NCBI GenBank assembly: GCA_032433765.1
Contig: JAVIAB010000102.1
Span: forward strand, 13,142,414-13,206,413
Direction of reading: 5' to 3'
DNA from: Megaustenia siamemsis
Taxonomy: Eukaryota; Mollusca; Gastropoda; Stylommatophora; Ariophantidae
Length of the DNA: 64,000 nt
Below are positions 1 through 11,171 of the stretch, one piece after another (the stretch's first letter is position 1; every line of letters starts with the position of its first letter). The position numbers and the translations under genes were made by a program. Under the pieces are notes generated by a model, which saw only the letters and a list, made by a program, of their open reading frames with translations, was not told where the DNA came from and did no database searches.

Positions 1-745
1 AGATGTATTCCCTCAACTGTGATATTTAATTGTAGGTCTTGAGAACTTTATTTATTTATGATCATAGTTTTAGTCTTTTTGATATTCATACCTAGTCCAT
101 ATTTTTTGCTTGTTATGTTTATCACATTAAGCAATTGTTGTAGGTCTTTAGGATTTTCTGCCAGTAGAACAGTATCATCAGCATATCTTAGGTTATTGAT
201 TATCTTTCCATTAATGTTTAGGCCTGGTATCTCTGAGATGATTTTAAAGATTTGCTCAGTGTATAGATTGAACAAGCTTGGTGATAGGATGCATCCTTGT
301 CTTACTCCTCTTTTTATGTCCGTGGATGTAGAGTTCTCCTTGTTATATCTTATTATTGCTGTTTGCTCCCAGTACAAATTACATATTAGTCGTATGTCTG
401 TGTCGTCTAGATTTATTTCCTTTAGGCAGTCTATGAGTTGGTTATGGTGTATTCTATCGAAAGCTTTGGTGTAGTCTATAAAGCAGGGATCAATTGGTTT
501 GTTTACTTCTGTGTACTTTTCAATCAATGTTCTCATGCTGAATATGGCTTCTTTTGTTCCACTGTTTTCCTGAATCCAAATTGTTGCTCATCTAATTCAG
601 TATTGATTTTATTTTGAATCCTTCCCTGAATAACTTTTAGTAAAATTTTTGTTACCTTGCTCATTAGGCTTATTGTTCTGAAATCACTGCATTCAACTGC
701 ACCGTTCTTTTTAGGCAATGCAATGAAAGTTGATGTTTTTAGATC
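1..745 (-). pseudogene. LINE-A (RTE-like) reverse transcriptase fragment, cut by window edge
   Basis: Read on the minus strand this encodes the palm and fingers of a non-LTR retrotransposon reverse transcriptase. Visible blocks in order are a STFIALPKK-like start, QFGFRK, FIDYTKAFDRIHH, GVRQGCILSPSLFNLY and LRYADDTVLL, the last holding the catalytic YADD. A one-base deletion near 565-570 separates the part before FGFRK from the part after it, so the copy is dead. The downstream part runs off the window at position 1. The same family recurs at 1453-2264, 24165-24903, 27885-28185, 44420-44898 and 62705-63050. RTE-like assignment rests on the domain style and on the GATGAT tails of the other copies; the exact clade is not proven. 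Confidence 0.85.
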
Positions 746-1232
746 AGAGTTAATGTTTGTGCTACCAGAGATAGTTTATCCGTTTGTCTTGTTTACTATC
801 AAGGCGATGTGTTGATTATCTTATTTTCTATCTTTTATTTTTTGCGTCCTCCAGCTTACATCTCTGGCGAAGTCCCTAGAGACTCGGAACTGCATTTTGC
901 GTTTTAATCCATTTTTTTTCCAGACAGCCGTGTTCGCAGGGGTCCCTCGCCGTACAGGCAGATAACTCCGTCTTCTGTATTATTTTTTTTCGTCGATGAG
1001 TAATTGGTGTTTCAAGCCGGGTCTCGCTGTGTTGATGAATGTTGATTAAATACGGATACATATTGTGTTTTATTTGATGTTTTTTTGTCCTTCTTGATGT
1101 ATATTTGGATCAGATTTTTCTTCGTATTTATCTCCCCCTTCTTGATCATCCTCGTCTCCATCTTATCCTCTCACACCTCCTCCGTATCCTCTTTCTTCGC
1201 TGATTACTCAATTAGGGGGTAATGATGCAAAC
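746..1232. other. no gene recognised
   Basis: Low-complexity, T-rich sequence between the LINE-A remnant and the hAT-like element. Short open frames exist but show no recognisable domain and no repeat partner elsewhere in the window. Confidence 0.5.
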
Positions 1233-1255
1233 CAGCGGATCTCAAACTCTTCTTT

Positions 1256-1452
1256 ACCGTGGACCCCCAATAAATACGTTTTGTAGTCGCGGAACCCAGT
1301 TATATACGTTTTGTAGTCGCGAACCCCCATTAAATACGTTTTGTAGTCGCGACCCCCATTAAATACGGTTTGTAGTCGCGGACCCCCATTAAATACATTT
1401 TGTAGTCGCGGACCCCCATTAAATACATTTTGTAGTCGCGGACCCCCATTAA
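1256..1452. repeat. 30-bp tandem repeat, left part
   Basis: About six to seven copies of a 30-bp unit with the core GTAGTCGCGGACCCCCATT. The unit resembles the sub-terminal hAT sequence next to it. The array stops at CCCCATTAA (1444-1452), the target duplication of the LINE-A insertion, and resumes in phase at 2265. Confidence 0.9.
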
Positions 1453-2264
1453 TGGAAAGATAATCAATAACCTAAGATATGCTGATGATACTGTTCTACT
1501 AGCAGAAAATTCTAAAGACCTACAACAATTGCTTAATGTGATAAACATAACAAGCAAAAAATATGGACTAGATATGAATATCAAAAAGACTAAAACTATG
1601 ATCATAAAGAAAGAAAATTCTCAAGACCTACAATTAAATATCACAGTTGAGGGAATACATCTGGAGACAGTTCAGAGCTACAACTACCTGGGACATACTA
1701 TAACCAGTGATGGAAAATGCAAAACTGAAATAAACTAAAGAATAGGTATGGCAAAAAGTAATTTTACTGCCATGAAAAATATACTAACAACAAAACAAAT
1801 ATCAGCAGGGCTGAAACTAAGAATGGCAAAATGTTACGTCTTCTCAATATTCCTGTATGGTGCAGAAACATGGACATTAGACAAGAAAACAGAACAGAAA
1901 ATTGAAGCCTTTGAAATGTGGATTTATGGAAGAATAGGTAGAATTGGATGGAAACAAAAGATAACAAACCATAACGTTTTAAAACAACTGAAAATAAAAA
2001 GAGAACTACTAAACACAATTAAGACAAGAGAAATGAAATTTTTGGGGCATGTTAAAAGACACAACAGCCTACTAAAAATAATATTGGAAGGAAAAATACA
2101 AGGTAAAAGAGGCAGAGGCAGACGAAGACTAATATGGACGAGTAACATCAAAAGTTGGACAAGTCAATCTATGTCAGCCTGCACCATCAAAGCAAGAAAC
2201 AGAGTAGAATGCCGATCCATGGTAGCCAACCTTCGTTGCGGAGAAGGCACACGATGATGATGGG
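1453..2264 (+). mobile_element. 5'-truncated LINE-A retrotransposon inserted in the 30-bp array
   Basis: The copy begins just before the catalytic YADD block of the reverse transcriptase and continues through the C-terminal domain (GAETWTLDKKTEQKIEAFEM, then GRIGRIGW, then KFLGHVKRHNSLL, then GKRGRGRRR) to the family's natural stop and a short GATGATG tail. It is flanked by a perfect 9-bp duplication, CCCCATTAA, at 1444-1452 and 2265-2273, as expected for target-primed insertion. One in-frame TAA at 1736-1738 replaces a lysine codon and divides the reading frame; otherwise it is nearly open. The 5' truncation before YADD makes it incapable of encoding a full polymerase. Confidence 0.9.
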
Positions 2265-2660
2265 CCCCATTAAATACATTTTGTAGTCGCGGACCCCCGT
2301 TAAATACATTTTGTTGTCGCGGACCCCCATTAAATATATTTTGTAGTCGCAGAACCCAGTTATATACGTTTTGCAGTCGCGGACCCCCATTAAATACATT
2401 TTGTAGTCGGGACCCCCGTTAAATACATTTTGTTGTCGCGGACCCCCGTTAAATACATTTTGTAGTCGCGGACCCCCATTAAATACGTTTTGTAGTCACG
2501 GACCCACATTAAATACGTTTTGTAGTCGGGGACCCACATTAAATACGTTTTGTAGCCCCAGACGCCCCATTAAATACGTTTTGTAGTCGCGGACCCCCAT
2601 TAAATACGTTTTGTAATCACGAACCCTATTAAATAAGTTTTGTTGTCGCGGACCCCATAA
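2265..2660. repeat. 30-bp tandem repeat, right part
   Basis: About thirteen further copies of the same 30-bp unit, more diverged towards 2660. Phase is continuous with the left part once LINE-A and one target duplication are removed. Confidence 0.9.
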
Positions 2661-2801
2661 TTTTTTTTCTGTTGTGCCTCTATTCATTGAGCCTCCTTTC
2701 AATTTTGTTACAAAATGTCATACTATTCTTCAAGCCCTCGCGGACCCCCTGTAATGGCACCGCGATATCTGGGGACGCTGGTCACAGTTTGAGGAACGCT
2801 G

Positions 2802-3254
2802 AAGTAAACTCTCCTATAAACTCCATGCTTGTTTAATGTTTTCAGTACAGCTCTATAACCTCTAGTATGTACCTGGGCTCTGCGGCTTCTAGGGCCCGTA
2901 GCTCTATACTCCTTACAGGGTAACACAAAAAGAGCACACCTCTATAGTCATTGATCATGCACGACATGAGTTATTGAAAGACACTTGATGATGATGTTAT
3001 TTTTTGTTTGTTTGTTCATCTGCTTTACTATGTTTCCCTTCTCACTCCCTTATTCGAACTTAATACATAGCGATCTCTTGCAGCCCATCAGGAAACAAGG
3101 CTTGTGTTCCGTACGGGAAAAGAAATACGCCATATCCTGGCAGGTGGCTAAAACCTGAGCAGCCTCACCTGTATAGAGTGGGTTTCCTATGCATAGTAAG
3201 CTCCAATTTATCTACAATAATCTATCTACACTCCTAATTGTGCATCAGAACGCA
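2802..3254. other. no gene recognised
   Basis: Unique-looking sequence. A short GATGATGATG run near 2987 may be an eroded LINE tail, but no coding remnant was recognised upstream of it. Confidence 0.4.
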
Positions 3255-3530
3255 TAACAATTCTCTATCAGCGAAAGAAACTGGGAGTATCTGGCGTATT
3301 GTAGCACATGGAGAACAAAAATAAAAAAAACGGCACAGCAACATTCGAGACAGCGTTGATATCAATTTCATAAGACAAACGGAACAGGAGAAAGGAGAGG
3401 AGGCCATGCAGTATGAATACATCTTGTTAATTCTGTAGTCGAATATGTCTATCCAATATTGACAGATTCAGCGACGAGAGAAGCTGTTCAGCAACAAACA
3501 ACATCCAGTATAAGACACTAGTATCTTACC
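3255..3530 (+). pseudogene. LINE-H 3'-terminal coding remnant
   Basis: The plus strand gives a degraded peptide around FSISERNWEYLA and STWRT that matches the minus-strand copy at 24905-25240. This resembles the extreme C terminus of LINE polyproteins in which a WE-LA-R-WR motif precedes a CCHC-like finger. Several stops are present. Similarity between the two copies was judged by eye. Confidence 0.6.
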
Positions 3531-3606
3531 ACCAAACTACTGAGTTATCATGGTTACTTGCTACCAATCGCCTATCAAGACGCAGAAGGGACCATACATA
3601 CATCTA

Positions 3607-3840
3607 TCTATTGTCCTTTCGAGCCGAAGGCGGCACATAGAGGGCAGAATTACAATCTCAAAAACAGAAACCTTGCGTGCCAAAATGGCACAGATTGCAG
3701 AGATCACTGCTTTTAAAATCTATGGTTCTGTTTCCATAACAATACTTTTTACAATGACAGCTTGTCAAGCCATCGATCAACCTCCTTAGTCGCCTCTTAC
3801 GACATGCCTGGAAGGTCACAGTGTCACTATTCTTTACTTC
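3607..3840 (+). repeat. Dispersed repeat family X, full-length-like copy
   Basis: This segment reappears in reverse orientation at 47819-48046 with most positions conserved, and partially near 27417-27525 and 43828-43870. Landmarks are CCTTTCGAGCCGAAGGCGGC at one end and TAGTCGCCTCTTACGACATG at the other. No A or B box and no coding potential was recognised, so the class (SINE-like or MITE) is open. Confidence 0.7.
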
Positions 3841-3894
3841 CCACAAAATGAGGCCCCGGTAACACACGGGAGATACATACATAGCGATCTATAT

Positions 3895-4105
3895 TAGGCC
3901 AGCGAAAATAAAGAGGGAAATCCCAGAAAAACCCCCACAATCGTAACGGCTTTAGTTTATCCAAATATAGACGGCTGAAATCATTCTCCTCGTTCTTTAT
4001 CACAAAGTTAAAAAACGTCACACATTTGGAGTAGTTCCTTTCTGCCCGCTGGCCTTACGCCTATGGATGGCTGTGGTTAATATTTAGACGTATTGATCAA
4101 TTCTT
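3895..4105 (+). repeat. Dispersed repeat family Y
   Basis: Shares an ordered set of landmarks with 22593-22765: AATATAGACGGCTGA, then TTCCTTCTCTGCCCG-like and GGTGGCTGTGG-like blocks at similar spacing. The copies are well diverged. Class unknown. Confidence 0.5.
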
Positions 4106-4740
4106 TCATGCCTTCGTGCTCTGAAAACAAATTTAAGACATAAGCGTATAATCTTCTTTAGTTTGCAAATGTAAACGTGTGTCTGCATAAGTTTTTTGTT
4201 ATGGCGGATTTGCCATACAAGACGAGCTATCGAGTCACAAGCTGCAAGTTTTTGTTTTGTTTTTTGGTTTTGCTATAAATCAGACCTTGTATCGTATGCA
4301 TTTGTATGTACCATATGCATGCATTGATATGTGTGCTTGTGTTTCTCTTATTCCGTGTTTACAAACTGTTGGAATTTGCAATCAGTATATTGCAGATAAT
4401 GGGTAGTCACTACCCACAGTAGTTTGCTTCAATCTTAAAGTGGCGTTTTTGTTCCAATATCGAATTTGTTACCGCATTTATATATGAAGATTTTCTGAGG
4501 CTACCACATTCCCCTCATTCTATAAATTATATTTGATGAGAGTGGTTCTAATTTATGACACCACAAGCAATAAAGTGAACCTATTAGCTTATTGTGTGTG
4601 AATAACATTTTAGTAGAGTAATGCTGGTTAATATAAATATTTTCAAATATCTAAAAAAATTTTTAAACCACAAATGTCAAAATTTAAGATAAAATCAAAT
4701 TAAATATATAATAGAGAAACCGCCATACGCATTTTGCACT
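4106..4740. other. no gene recognised
   Basis: AT-rich sequence without a recognisable coding remnant or a repeat partner in the window. Confidence 0.4.
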
Positions 4741-4754
4741 TCTGAAAAGAGACA

Positions 4755-4836
4755 CATTAAATGTCATGAAAAATATATTAACATCAAAACAAATAATGCC
4801 AGGCCTAAAACTAAGGATAGCAAAATGTTATAAAAA
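4755..4836 (+). pseudogene. LINE-A fragment
   Basis: Encodes MKNILTSKQIMPGLKLRIAK, the segment just C-terminal to the LINE-A polymerase core (compare KNILTTKQISAGLKLRMAK in the copy at 1453). It breaks off where a SINE-1 piece begins. Confidence 0.8.
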
Positions 4837-4839
4837 AAG

Positions 4840-4930
4840 TAAAGTAAAGAGTGCCTGTCACGCCAAGTGGCGTATAGGGAATATGATGTTAGTGACCATA
4901 AATTTTATAGATCTTCAGCACATGAATTTC
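4840..4930 (-). repeat. SINE-1 piece (tail side), separated from its other half by the 49-bp array
   Basis: Contains CACGCCAAGTGGCGTATAGG and TTAGTGACCATAA-like blocks, the tail-proximal core shared by all SINE-1 copies in the window. The next part of the SINE core seems to continue at 5813. Confidence 0.75.
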
Positions 4931-4931
4931 T

Positions 4932-5757
4932 GGGAGACGTGTCTCAATGAATGGCTCTTCATAGTAACCAACCTTGGATGTGGAGACGTCTCTCAATTAA
5001 TGACGCTCCATAGTAACCATCCTTGGATGTGGAGACGTCTCTCAATTAATGACGCTCCATAGTAACCAACCTTCGATGTGGAGACGTCTCTCAATGAATG
5101 ACGCTCCATAGTAACCATCCTTGGATGTGGAGACGTCTCTCAATTAATGACGCTCCATAGTAACCATCCTTGGATGTGGAGACGTGTCTCAATGAATGGC
5201 TCTTCATAGTAACCAACCTTGGATGTGGAGACGTCTCTCAATTAATGACGCTCCATAGTAACCAACCTTCGATGTGGAGACGTCTCTCAATGAATGACGC
5301 TCCATAGTAACCAACCTTCGATGTGGAGACGTCTCTCAATTAATGACGCTCCATAGTAACCAACCTTCGATGTGGAGACGTCTCTCAATTAATGACGCTC
5401 CATAGTAACCAACCTTCGATGTGGAGACGTCTCTCAATTAATGACGCTCCATAGTAACCAACCTTCGATGTGGAGACGTCTCTCAATGAATGACGCTCCA
5501 TAGTAACCATCCTTGGATGTGGAGACGTCTCTCAATTAATGACGCTCCATAGTAACCAACCTTCGATGTGGAGACGTCTCTCAATTAATGACGCTCCATA
5601 GTAACCAACCTTCGATGTGGAGACGTCTCTCAATGAATGACGCTCCATAGTAACCATCCTTGGATGTGGAGACGTCTCTCAATTAATGACGCTCCATAGT
5701 AACCAACCTTCGATGTGGAGACGTCTCTCAATTAATGACGCTCCATAGTAACCAACC
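4932..5757. repeat. 49-bp tandem array derived from a LINE-A 3' end
   Basis: About seventeen copies of a 49-bp unit reading GACGCTCCATAGTAACCAAC then CTTCGATGTGGAGACGTCTC. This closely matches the last coding bases of LINE-A (GGCGCTCCATGGTAGCCAAC then CTTCGATGCGGAGACGGCAC at 44848 and 62994), which specify the terminal WRSMVANLRCGDG peptide. Two unit variants (CCTTCG and CCTTGG) alternate irregularly, suggesting repeated unequal exchange or slippage. Confidence 0.9.
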
Positions 5758-5812
5758 TTAGTGTTCATATTTGTTTATATATTTTTCATTAACTATCTAT
5801 AAAAGTGTAGAT

Positions 5813-5935
5813 GATATGGCCGGTATTACGCCTGTCCGTACTAATTCTCCAGAGAAAGTCGTTGGCAACATTTTTAGAGGCTAGGTGAACCACGAAGCCG
5901 TGTCGGTCCGGTCTTAAACCAAGTTTGATAATTGA
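5813..5935 (-). repeat. SINE-1 piece (middle part), diverged
   Basis: GATATGGCCGGTATTACGCC followed by a diverged AGGTGAACC block matches the order seen in the copy at 43385-43610. It appears to be the continuation of the piece at 4840-4930. Confidence 0.55.
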
Positions 5936-5940
5936 ACCTC

Positions 5941-6340
5941 GGCTTGGGGACTTGGTGGCGTAGTGGTCAGCTTCTGGACTGGAGGGTCCTGTGTTCGAAT
6001 CCGGTCACATACTGTGAGAGATAGAATCCGTGGTTTCTTCGTAGCTTTACCCACCTCTTGTCTCTGGGTAGTGGGATCTAATGTTCAGCCCTCTCGGAAA
6101 AAGTAGAAACATAGGAGGAGGTCCAGTGTGCACTCTGTGCACGTTAAAGAACCTTTGACAGTTTAAAGTCGGGAAGAGTGGGCCAGATTACCCGGACAAA
6201 AACGTGTTTAACAAATCAACTTATGCTGATGTGTCGCGTTCACACACACATACACACATACCCCACTCATTCGCTTACGCACTCAATAACACATCCACTC
6301 ATTCATGCACTCGTTCTTTCTTTCTCACATGCACGATTGC
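5941..6340 (+). repeat. SINE-2, tRNA-like head with conserved core and CA-rich tail
   Basis: The head has an A-box-like TGGCGTAGTGGTCAGCTTC and a B-box-like TGTTCGAATCC, so it is probably a tRNA-derived RNA polymerase III promoter. A core block GCACGTTAAAGAACC is shared, reversed, with the copy at 15010-15460. The tail is CA-rich (6240-6300). Confidence 0.7.
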
Positions 6341-7690
6341 TCTGTGTGTGTCGTTAATGAAGGAGAACCATTAAAATTAACTGTTTCCTTTTCGACAAGA
6401 ACGCACGGAACTCAGTGACCTATACTGGTTTTGGGGTCTGGGCTACTGGTGACATAATAAATAAAAACATACATTATATTCAGTAGGCTACCATGAAGTA
6501 ATATTTGCTAATGACATCACTACATTTTAAATTACTTACTTATTCATATGTAAACTCTATCCGTCTTGTTTGAGACGAAAATGTCTCGATGACTTTGTCA
6601 TTGAAAGTACTGTTGGGTTGGTTTCTAAGTTTCTGAAGGAATGATTTCTCAATGGATATTATTGCCAAATCAGATAAGCACTATTGTATCTGAATTGAGC
6701 GACAATAAGATATGATTGTATTGAGAACAGAAAAAGTTCTTTCTACAGATGCCGTAGTTATAAATAGGTTAGGAAGTTCCGGTAATCAGACATAGTTTCA
6801 CTTTCACTTTGCGACGCTTCTGATTGGCAAAAATAACCCATGAAACCGCATTTTGTATTGGCAGCTCTCGCCGTATTATTTTGACGGGAATTTTTGAATG
6901 TCAAGGTTATCAGTTCTAAGTTAAAGAGAAGAGAACTGTACCGCTGCTTATTAGCGGTTTCATGCACTATCTTAGAGTAGTTTCGGTTTCATTCACAAAC
7001 ATTATAGTGGCCATAGGAAAACCTTGCTTTAATAAATGCAAATCAAAGCAAATAAATCATATTGGCCTACGAAATGTGTAATAGAATATTCGAAAATGTG
7101 TAATATAATTATGAAAAAAAAATAAAAATTATCATTTCCTTTTGTATTTCGTTAATATGTTTAGGCACCCGGCGGTGGCTGCGAGAATACGCCACTGATG
7201 GAACTTGTCCTCTGTGTACATGCATACCACAATAATACCCTGATATTTTACTTAGACACGTCCTGTTTTGGCATTGAGCTTTGTGTGTGTGTGTGTGTGT
7301 GTAACTTAATGGCTTGACCAATCAGCCGAGGCAGAACCTGCTTGAAACCTTCTAATCAGCTTGAGAATGGTGATGTATGGGGGAAAGAGTATCTTTACCG
7401 GAAATACGTGTCACAGCCATCAGTTCAGTTTTTTATTATTATTATTTTGTTTAAATGTGGACAGTTCTTCTACAACACTTAAATATCCTTAATACTGATA
7501 GGAATTCATATTTGCAGAATATGTTAAAGATGAATGCTGCATTACGTTAAAGCAGCAAGTCGGATACACTAGCACTACTGCTTGCCTATAATAATTTTAT
7601 GTCGGGAATAATTTCTTTTTGTTGAAAGTCTTCGATTTGATCTGGGTTTAACCGTTTTGTAGGCCGAATATTAGTATATTACATTATAAT
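6341..7690. other. no gene recognised; one GT microsatellite
   Basis: No domain, LINE or SINE remnant was recognised. A perfect GT run lies at about 7281-7302. Confidence 0.4.
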
Positions 7691-7691
7691 T

Positions 7692-8152
7692 CAATAGAAG
7701 TGAGAAAGATAGTTCTTCGGTGCTATATAGAGCCAATTCTGACGTATTGAAGCGAATCATGGACATTAAACAAACAAATGAAAAGACGTTTAGATGCCAC
7801 AGAGATGGGATTACTCTGAAGAATGTTGAAAGTTCTATGGACAGCTAATAAGACCAACGAGGAAATTCTCAAAGAGGTCAACATAAGAAGGGAACTGCTA
7901 AGAAACATCAAAAAGAAACAATCAACATTCATCGGGCACATCATGAGAAGAGGAAAGTTGGAATACTTGGTTACATCTGGCAAAATTCAGGTAAAGAGAG
8001 ATCGCGGACGACAAAGTGAGAAAATACTAGATAGCTTGATGTCATGGCATAGAAAACAGTCAACAACAGAACTGATTCGATGCACTGTAGATAGAAGATT
8101 GTGAAAAGATATAATCGTCTACGCCAACGGGTATGGCACAAGACGATGATAT
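7692..8152 (+). pseudogene. LINE-B 3'-terminal coding remnant
   Basis: Reads through YIEPILTY, SESWTLNKQMKRRLDATEM, RMLKVLWTANKTNEEILKEV, STFIGHIMRRGKLEYLV and DRGRQSEKILDSL to a stop and a GATGATATG tail. These are the post-polymerase segments of an RTE-like LINE, distinct in sequence from LINE-A and LINE-C. Stops interrupt the start of the segment and the 5' part of the element is absent. Confidence 0.8.
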
Positions 8153-8209
8153 GTAGATCGAAATGTCATTATTTTGTTGTTTCTTCTTTGTAAAGTTGTC
8201 ACCATACTG

Positions 8210-8851
8210 TGTATGAGTGGACATTACACCCACTACTTGCCCCTATAGAACCATTTTACCAAGCGGGTATGAGTGGACATTACACCCCACTACTTGCCCC
8301 TATAGAACCATTTTACCAAGCGGGTATGAGTGGACATTACGCCCCACTACTTGCCCCTATAGAACCATTTTACCAAGCGGGTATGAGTGGACATTACACC
8401 CCACTACTTGCTCCTATAGAACCATTTTACCAAGCGGGTGGGAGTGGACATTACACCCCACTACTTGCTCATATAGAACCATTTTACCAAGCGGGTATGA
8501 GTGGACATTACACCCCACTACTTGCTCATATAGAACCATTTTACCAAGCGGGTATGAGTGGACATTACACCCCACTACTTGCTCCTATTGAACCATTTTA
8601 CCAAGCGGGTATGAGTGGACATTACACCCCACTACTTGCTTCTATAGAACCATTTCACCAAGCGGGTATGAGTGGACATTACACCCCACTACTTGCTCCT
8701 ATAGAACCATTTTACCAAGCGGGTATGAGTGGACATTACACCCCACTACTTGCTCCTATAGAACTATTTTACCAAGCGGGTATGAGTGGACATTACACCC
8801 CACTACTTGCTTCTATAGAACCATTTTACCAAGCGGGTATGAGTGGACATT
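8210..8851. repeat. 57-bp tandem repeat, left part
   Basis: About eleven copies of a 57-bp unit starting ATGAGTGGACATTACACCCC. As 57 is a multiple of three the array is open in more than one frame, giving a 19-residue repeat; there is no sign that this is a protein gene. The last bases, GAGTGGACATT (8841-8851), are repeated at 11369-11379. Confidence 0.95.
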
Positions 8852-8865
8852 GAGTTATTATTGAG

Positions 8866-9735
8866 TTATTGAGTTATTTGCAGGTCATCATCATTGCACT
8901 CCGAAAATGTCCATAGGTGCTCAGATCCCCTCCTCAGCAATTCCCTCAGTGTCCAGCGACTGACGACTCCAGTTCTATGTTGGTTGATAAGTCTTCTTAC
9001 ACGGCCACCAAGTTTCTCATTTCTGGCTGTGCCCACCTTAACTCCCATTTCCATCATCCGAAGAAGTGACGTTGATCTGTGTTTGTCGAAGTCCTGTGCT
9101 CTTCCCACATCTCGAAGAGCATTGATGATGTCCGCCCGATCCATCGGTTGCCCGTCCTCAACGACAGCGCAGCTAGCCAACCTGTCCGCTCTCTCATTTC
9201 CCCGTACTCCCGCATGTCCAGGGACATAGACAAAGGTGACCTTACGTATTTTGGATTTCTGCAACGACTCTACCCATTGCATGCGTACATATCCCGCCTC
9301 CACTTTTTTTATCATGCTCATCGAATCACTCAGTATACATGCGTGGATGTAGTCTTGTGACTCTAACCATTTGAATGCCTTGGTCACTGCCATCACCTCC
9401 ATTGTCATGCTACTCGTGGTCATGGCGTATGCACCACTGTCATCCTTGGCTATTCTGCCTGCCGAGCGTGCTGTAAATGCCCATGCACTTCTTTCGTGTT
9501 GTCTTACAGATCCGTCTGTATAGATGACTGCATCTTTCTCATCGGTGTTATCGCAGATGAGACCGTTGGCCTCAGCATTAACCACGACCGGGTTCTGTTC
9601 CCTACTTTTCCTGTCGAGGTGTGACAATACATGAGAAAGTCCCCTTGAATGACGTAGGCACCGGTATCCACTCCTCACCAACGCTGATATTGGTAAGCCC
9701 ACAGACCTGTTTGATGACATCTTCTGCTCACCCAC
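8866..9735 (-). pseudogene. RNase H domain and C terminus of LINE-E
   Basis: The open stretch holds the RNase H signature in order: YTDGS with the first catalytic aspartate, MTMEVMAVTKAF with the glutamate, SDSMSMI with the second aspartate, and PGHAGVRGNERADRLA with the terminal histidine and aspartate. It ends in a CSEC motif (EHLWTFSECNDD in this copy, CSEC in the copy at 25620). This part is uninterrupted and looks well preserved, but it is out of frame with the polymerase part upstream, and no own start codon is expected because it is a polyprotein segment. Confidence 0.85.
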
Positions 9736-9747
9736 ACATGATTTGCC

Positions 9748-10625
9748 TCATTTTAGCCTGGTACCTTTCTCTGTGTTGAGCACGTTGCGCAATGGATGCT
9801 CTGTATCTGTACTAATCTTCAGGTATGCTCGTGCTCTCCAGATCTTGATTCTGTCATCCATGGTTGGAAAGTCAAGAAGATACCTCATTGCTACACAGGG
9901 AGTGTCCCTCGTACATCCCAGGATAATGCGCATGGCTTCATTTTGTATTTTCTCCAGCCTATCAATTTGAGTCGTACTGACAGTAAGAATTGCCAGGGCA
10001 TACTCGATTGGTGCGAGGACTAATCCATGGAACAGAAGAGTAAGTAGCCTCTGCTCGATGCTGGCAGCTGCCATGACCTTCAAGGCGGCTAATCCTTTGC
10101 GGGATTTTGGTATCACATGGTCGAGGTGGTCCCGAAAACACAGGCTGCGATCAAACTTAACTCCGATGTATGTCATCAACTTGTCCCTGGTCACCTCATC
10201 AGCTCCCATTCGTACTACCGCTGTGGTCGTATTAACGATATGATTGTTAAGGGAGAACCATGAAACTGATGCTTTATTAGGATTAACCAACTCACCTGAA
10301 ACCCCACACCAGGAAGAAATGCGATCGAGTTCGTCTTGCATTGTGGAGGCGATTCCCCGTCTGTCTCTTCCCTGTCGATATACCAGAATATCATCAGCAA
10401 AAGTCATAGTTCTTCCCCTCCCATCCAGATGTTGGCCGTGATCGTTATTGTGTACACGTTAAATAGAACTGGTGACAATGGTGAGCCTTGTGGCAGCCCA
10501 GGACAAATGGATGTTGGCTCGGAAGACCAACTTCCACATCTGAGTATCACCTTCCTCTGAAACAGTGCCGCGGCGATCCATCTAATGAGGAAGGGGTTCA
10601 CCGCCAGTTTGAGAAGCATATGCAT
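9748..10625 (-). pseudogene. Reverse transcriptase palm of LINE-E
   Basis: Two overlapping open pieces give GLPQGSPLSPVLFNVYT (near 10500) and then FADDILVYRQGRDRRG, the catalytic FADD box, followed by a thumb-like region ending before the RNase H. A frameshift near 10404 separates the two motifs. Confidence 0.85.
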
Positions 10626-10691
10626 GAGATATTCAAATGGTACCCTGTTGTATGCATCCTCCAGATATATAGCAGCAGCACATGTCTCCTC

Positions 10692-11171
10692 TCATCTGTG
10701 GAAGCCTTCGAAGACGTCATAGGCAAATACTGCCGCATTGAGCCATGTCTCTTTGTTATATCTATAACCTCCAAGTGTGGGTGGGAATACACGTTTCTGT
10801 TCAAGGCGACAGGTGAGGACACGGACAACTATTTTCTCCAGCAGTTTGCCCGCAGTGTTCTGCATTGTGATGATTCTGTAGGCTCTGATCTGAGAATGGT
10901 CCTTTTTTGGCTTCGGTAGCGGTAGTAAGTAGCTGTGTAGCCACTCCTCCTTAAACTGGCCACTCCGAATACTGGCATTAAACTCATTGGCCAGTGTTGT
11001 CAAGTCGTCATCAGCTAAATCGCCTATGTCATCATACTGAACACCATCTGGACCAGGAGCAGTGTTGTGTGACCTTTTAAGTGTCGTGCGAATGGTATCG
11101 GTTGTGATTGTGAGATCTTCTTCCAGCCCTACATCCTTACACAAATTTGACAAAGATCCCCGTATCCTCAT
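10692..11171 (-). pseudogene. N-terminal part of LINE-E reverse transcriptase
   Basis: Contains NTAPGPDGVQYDDI, LLPLPKPKKDHSQIRAYRII and a diverged GGYRYNKE block, the first motifs of I/Jockey-type polymerases. It is separated by a frameshift from the palm region at 10625. The endonuclease is missing because the element is truncated at 11368. Confidence 0.85.

Larger units (their letters stand above)
1233..2801. mobile_element. Non-autonomous hAT-like DNA transposon carrying an expanded sub-terminal repeat
   Basis: The left end reads CAGCGGATCTCAAACT and the right end, reversed, CAGCGTTCCTCAAACT, agreeing at 13 of 16 positions. Such CAG-starting, TCAAACT-containing ends followed by a GGACCCCC block are typical of hAT elements. 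The 8 bases before the left end (ATGCAAAC) and after the right end (AAGTAAAC) agree at 6 of 8, consistent with an aged 8-bp target duplication. No transposase is present. The interior is a 30-bp minisatellite split by a LINE-A insertion. The first array unit grows directly out of the left sub-terminal GGACCCCC region, and a single GGACCCCC-like block also lies near the right end. The family call is by end sequence only. Confidence 0.6.
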
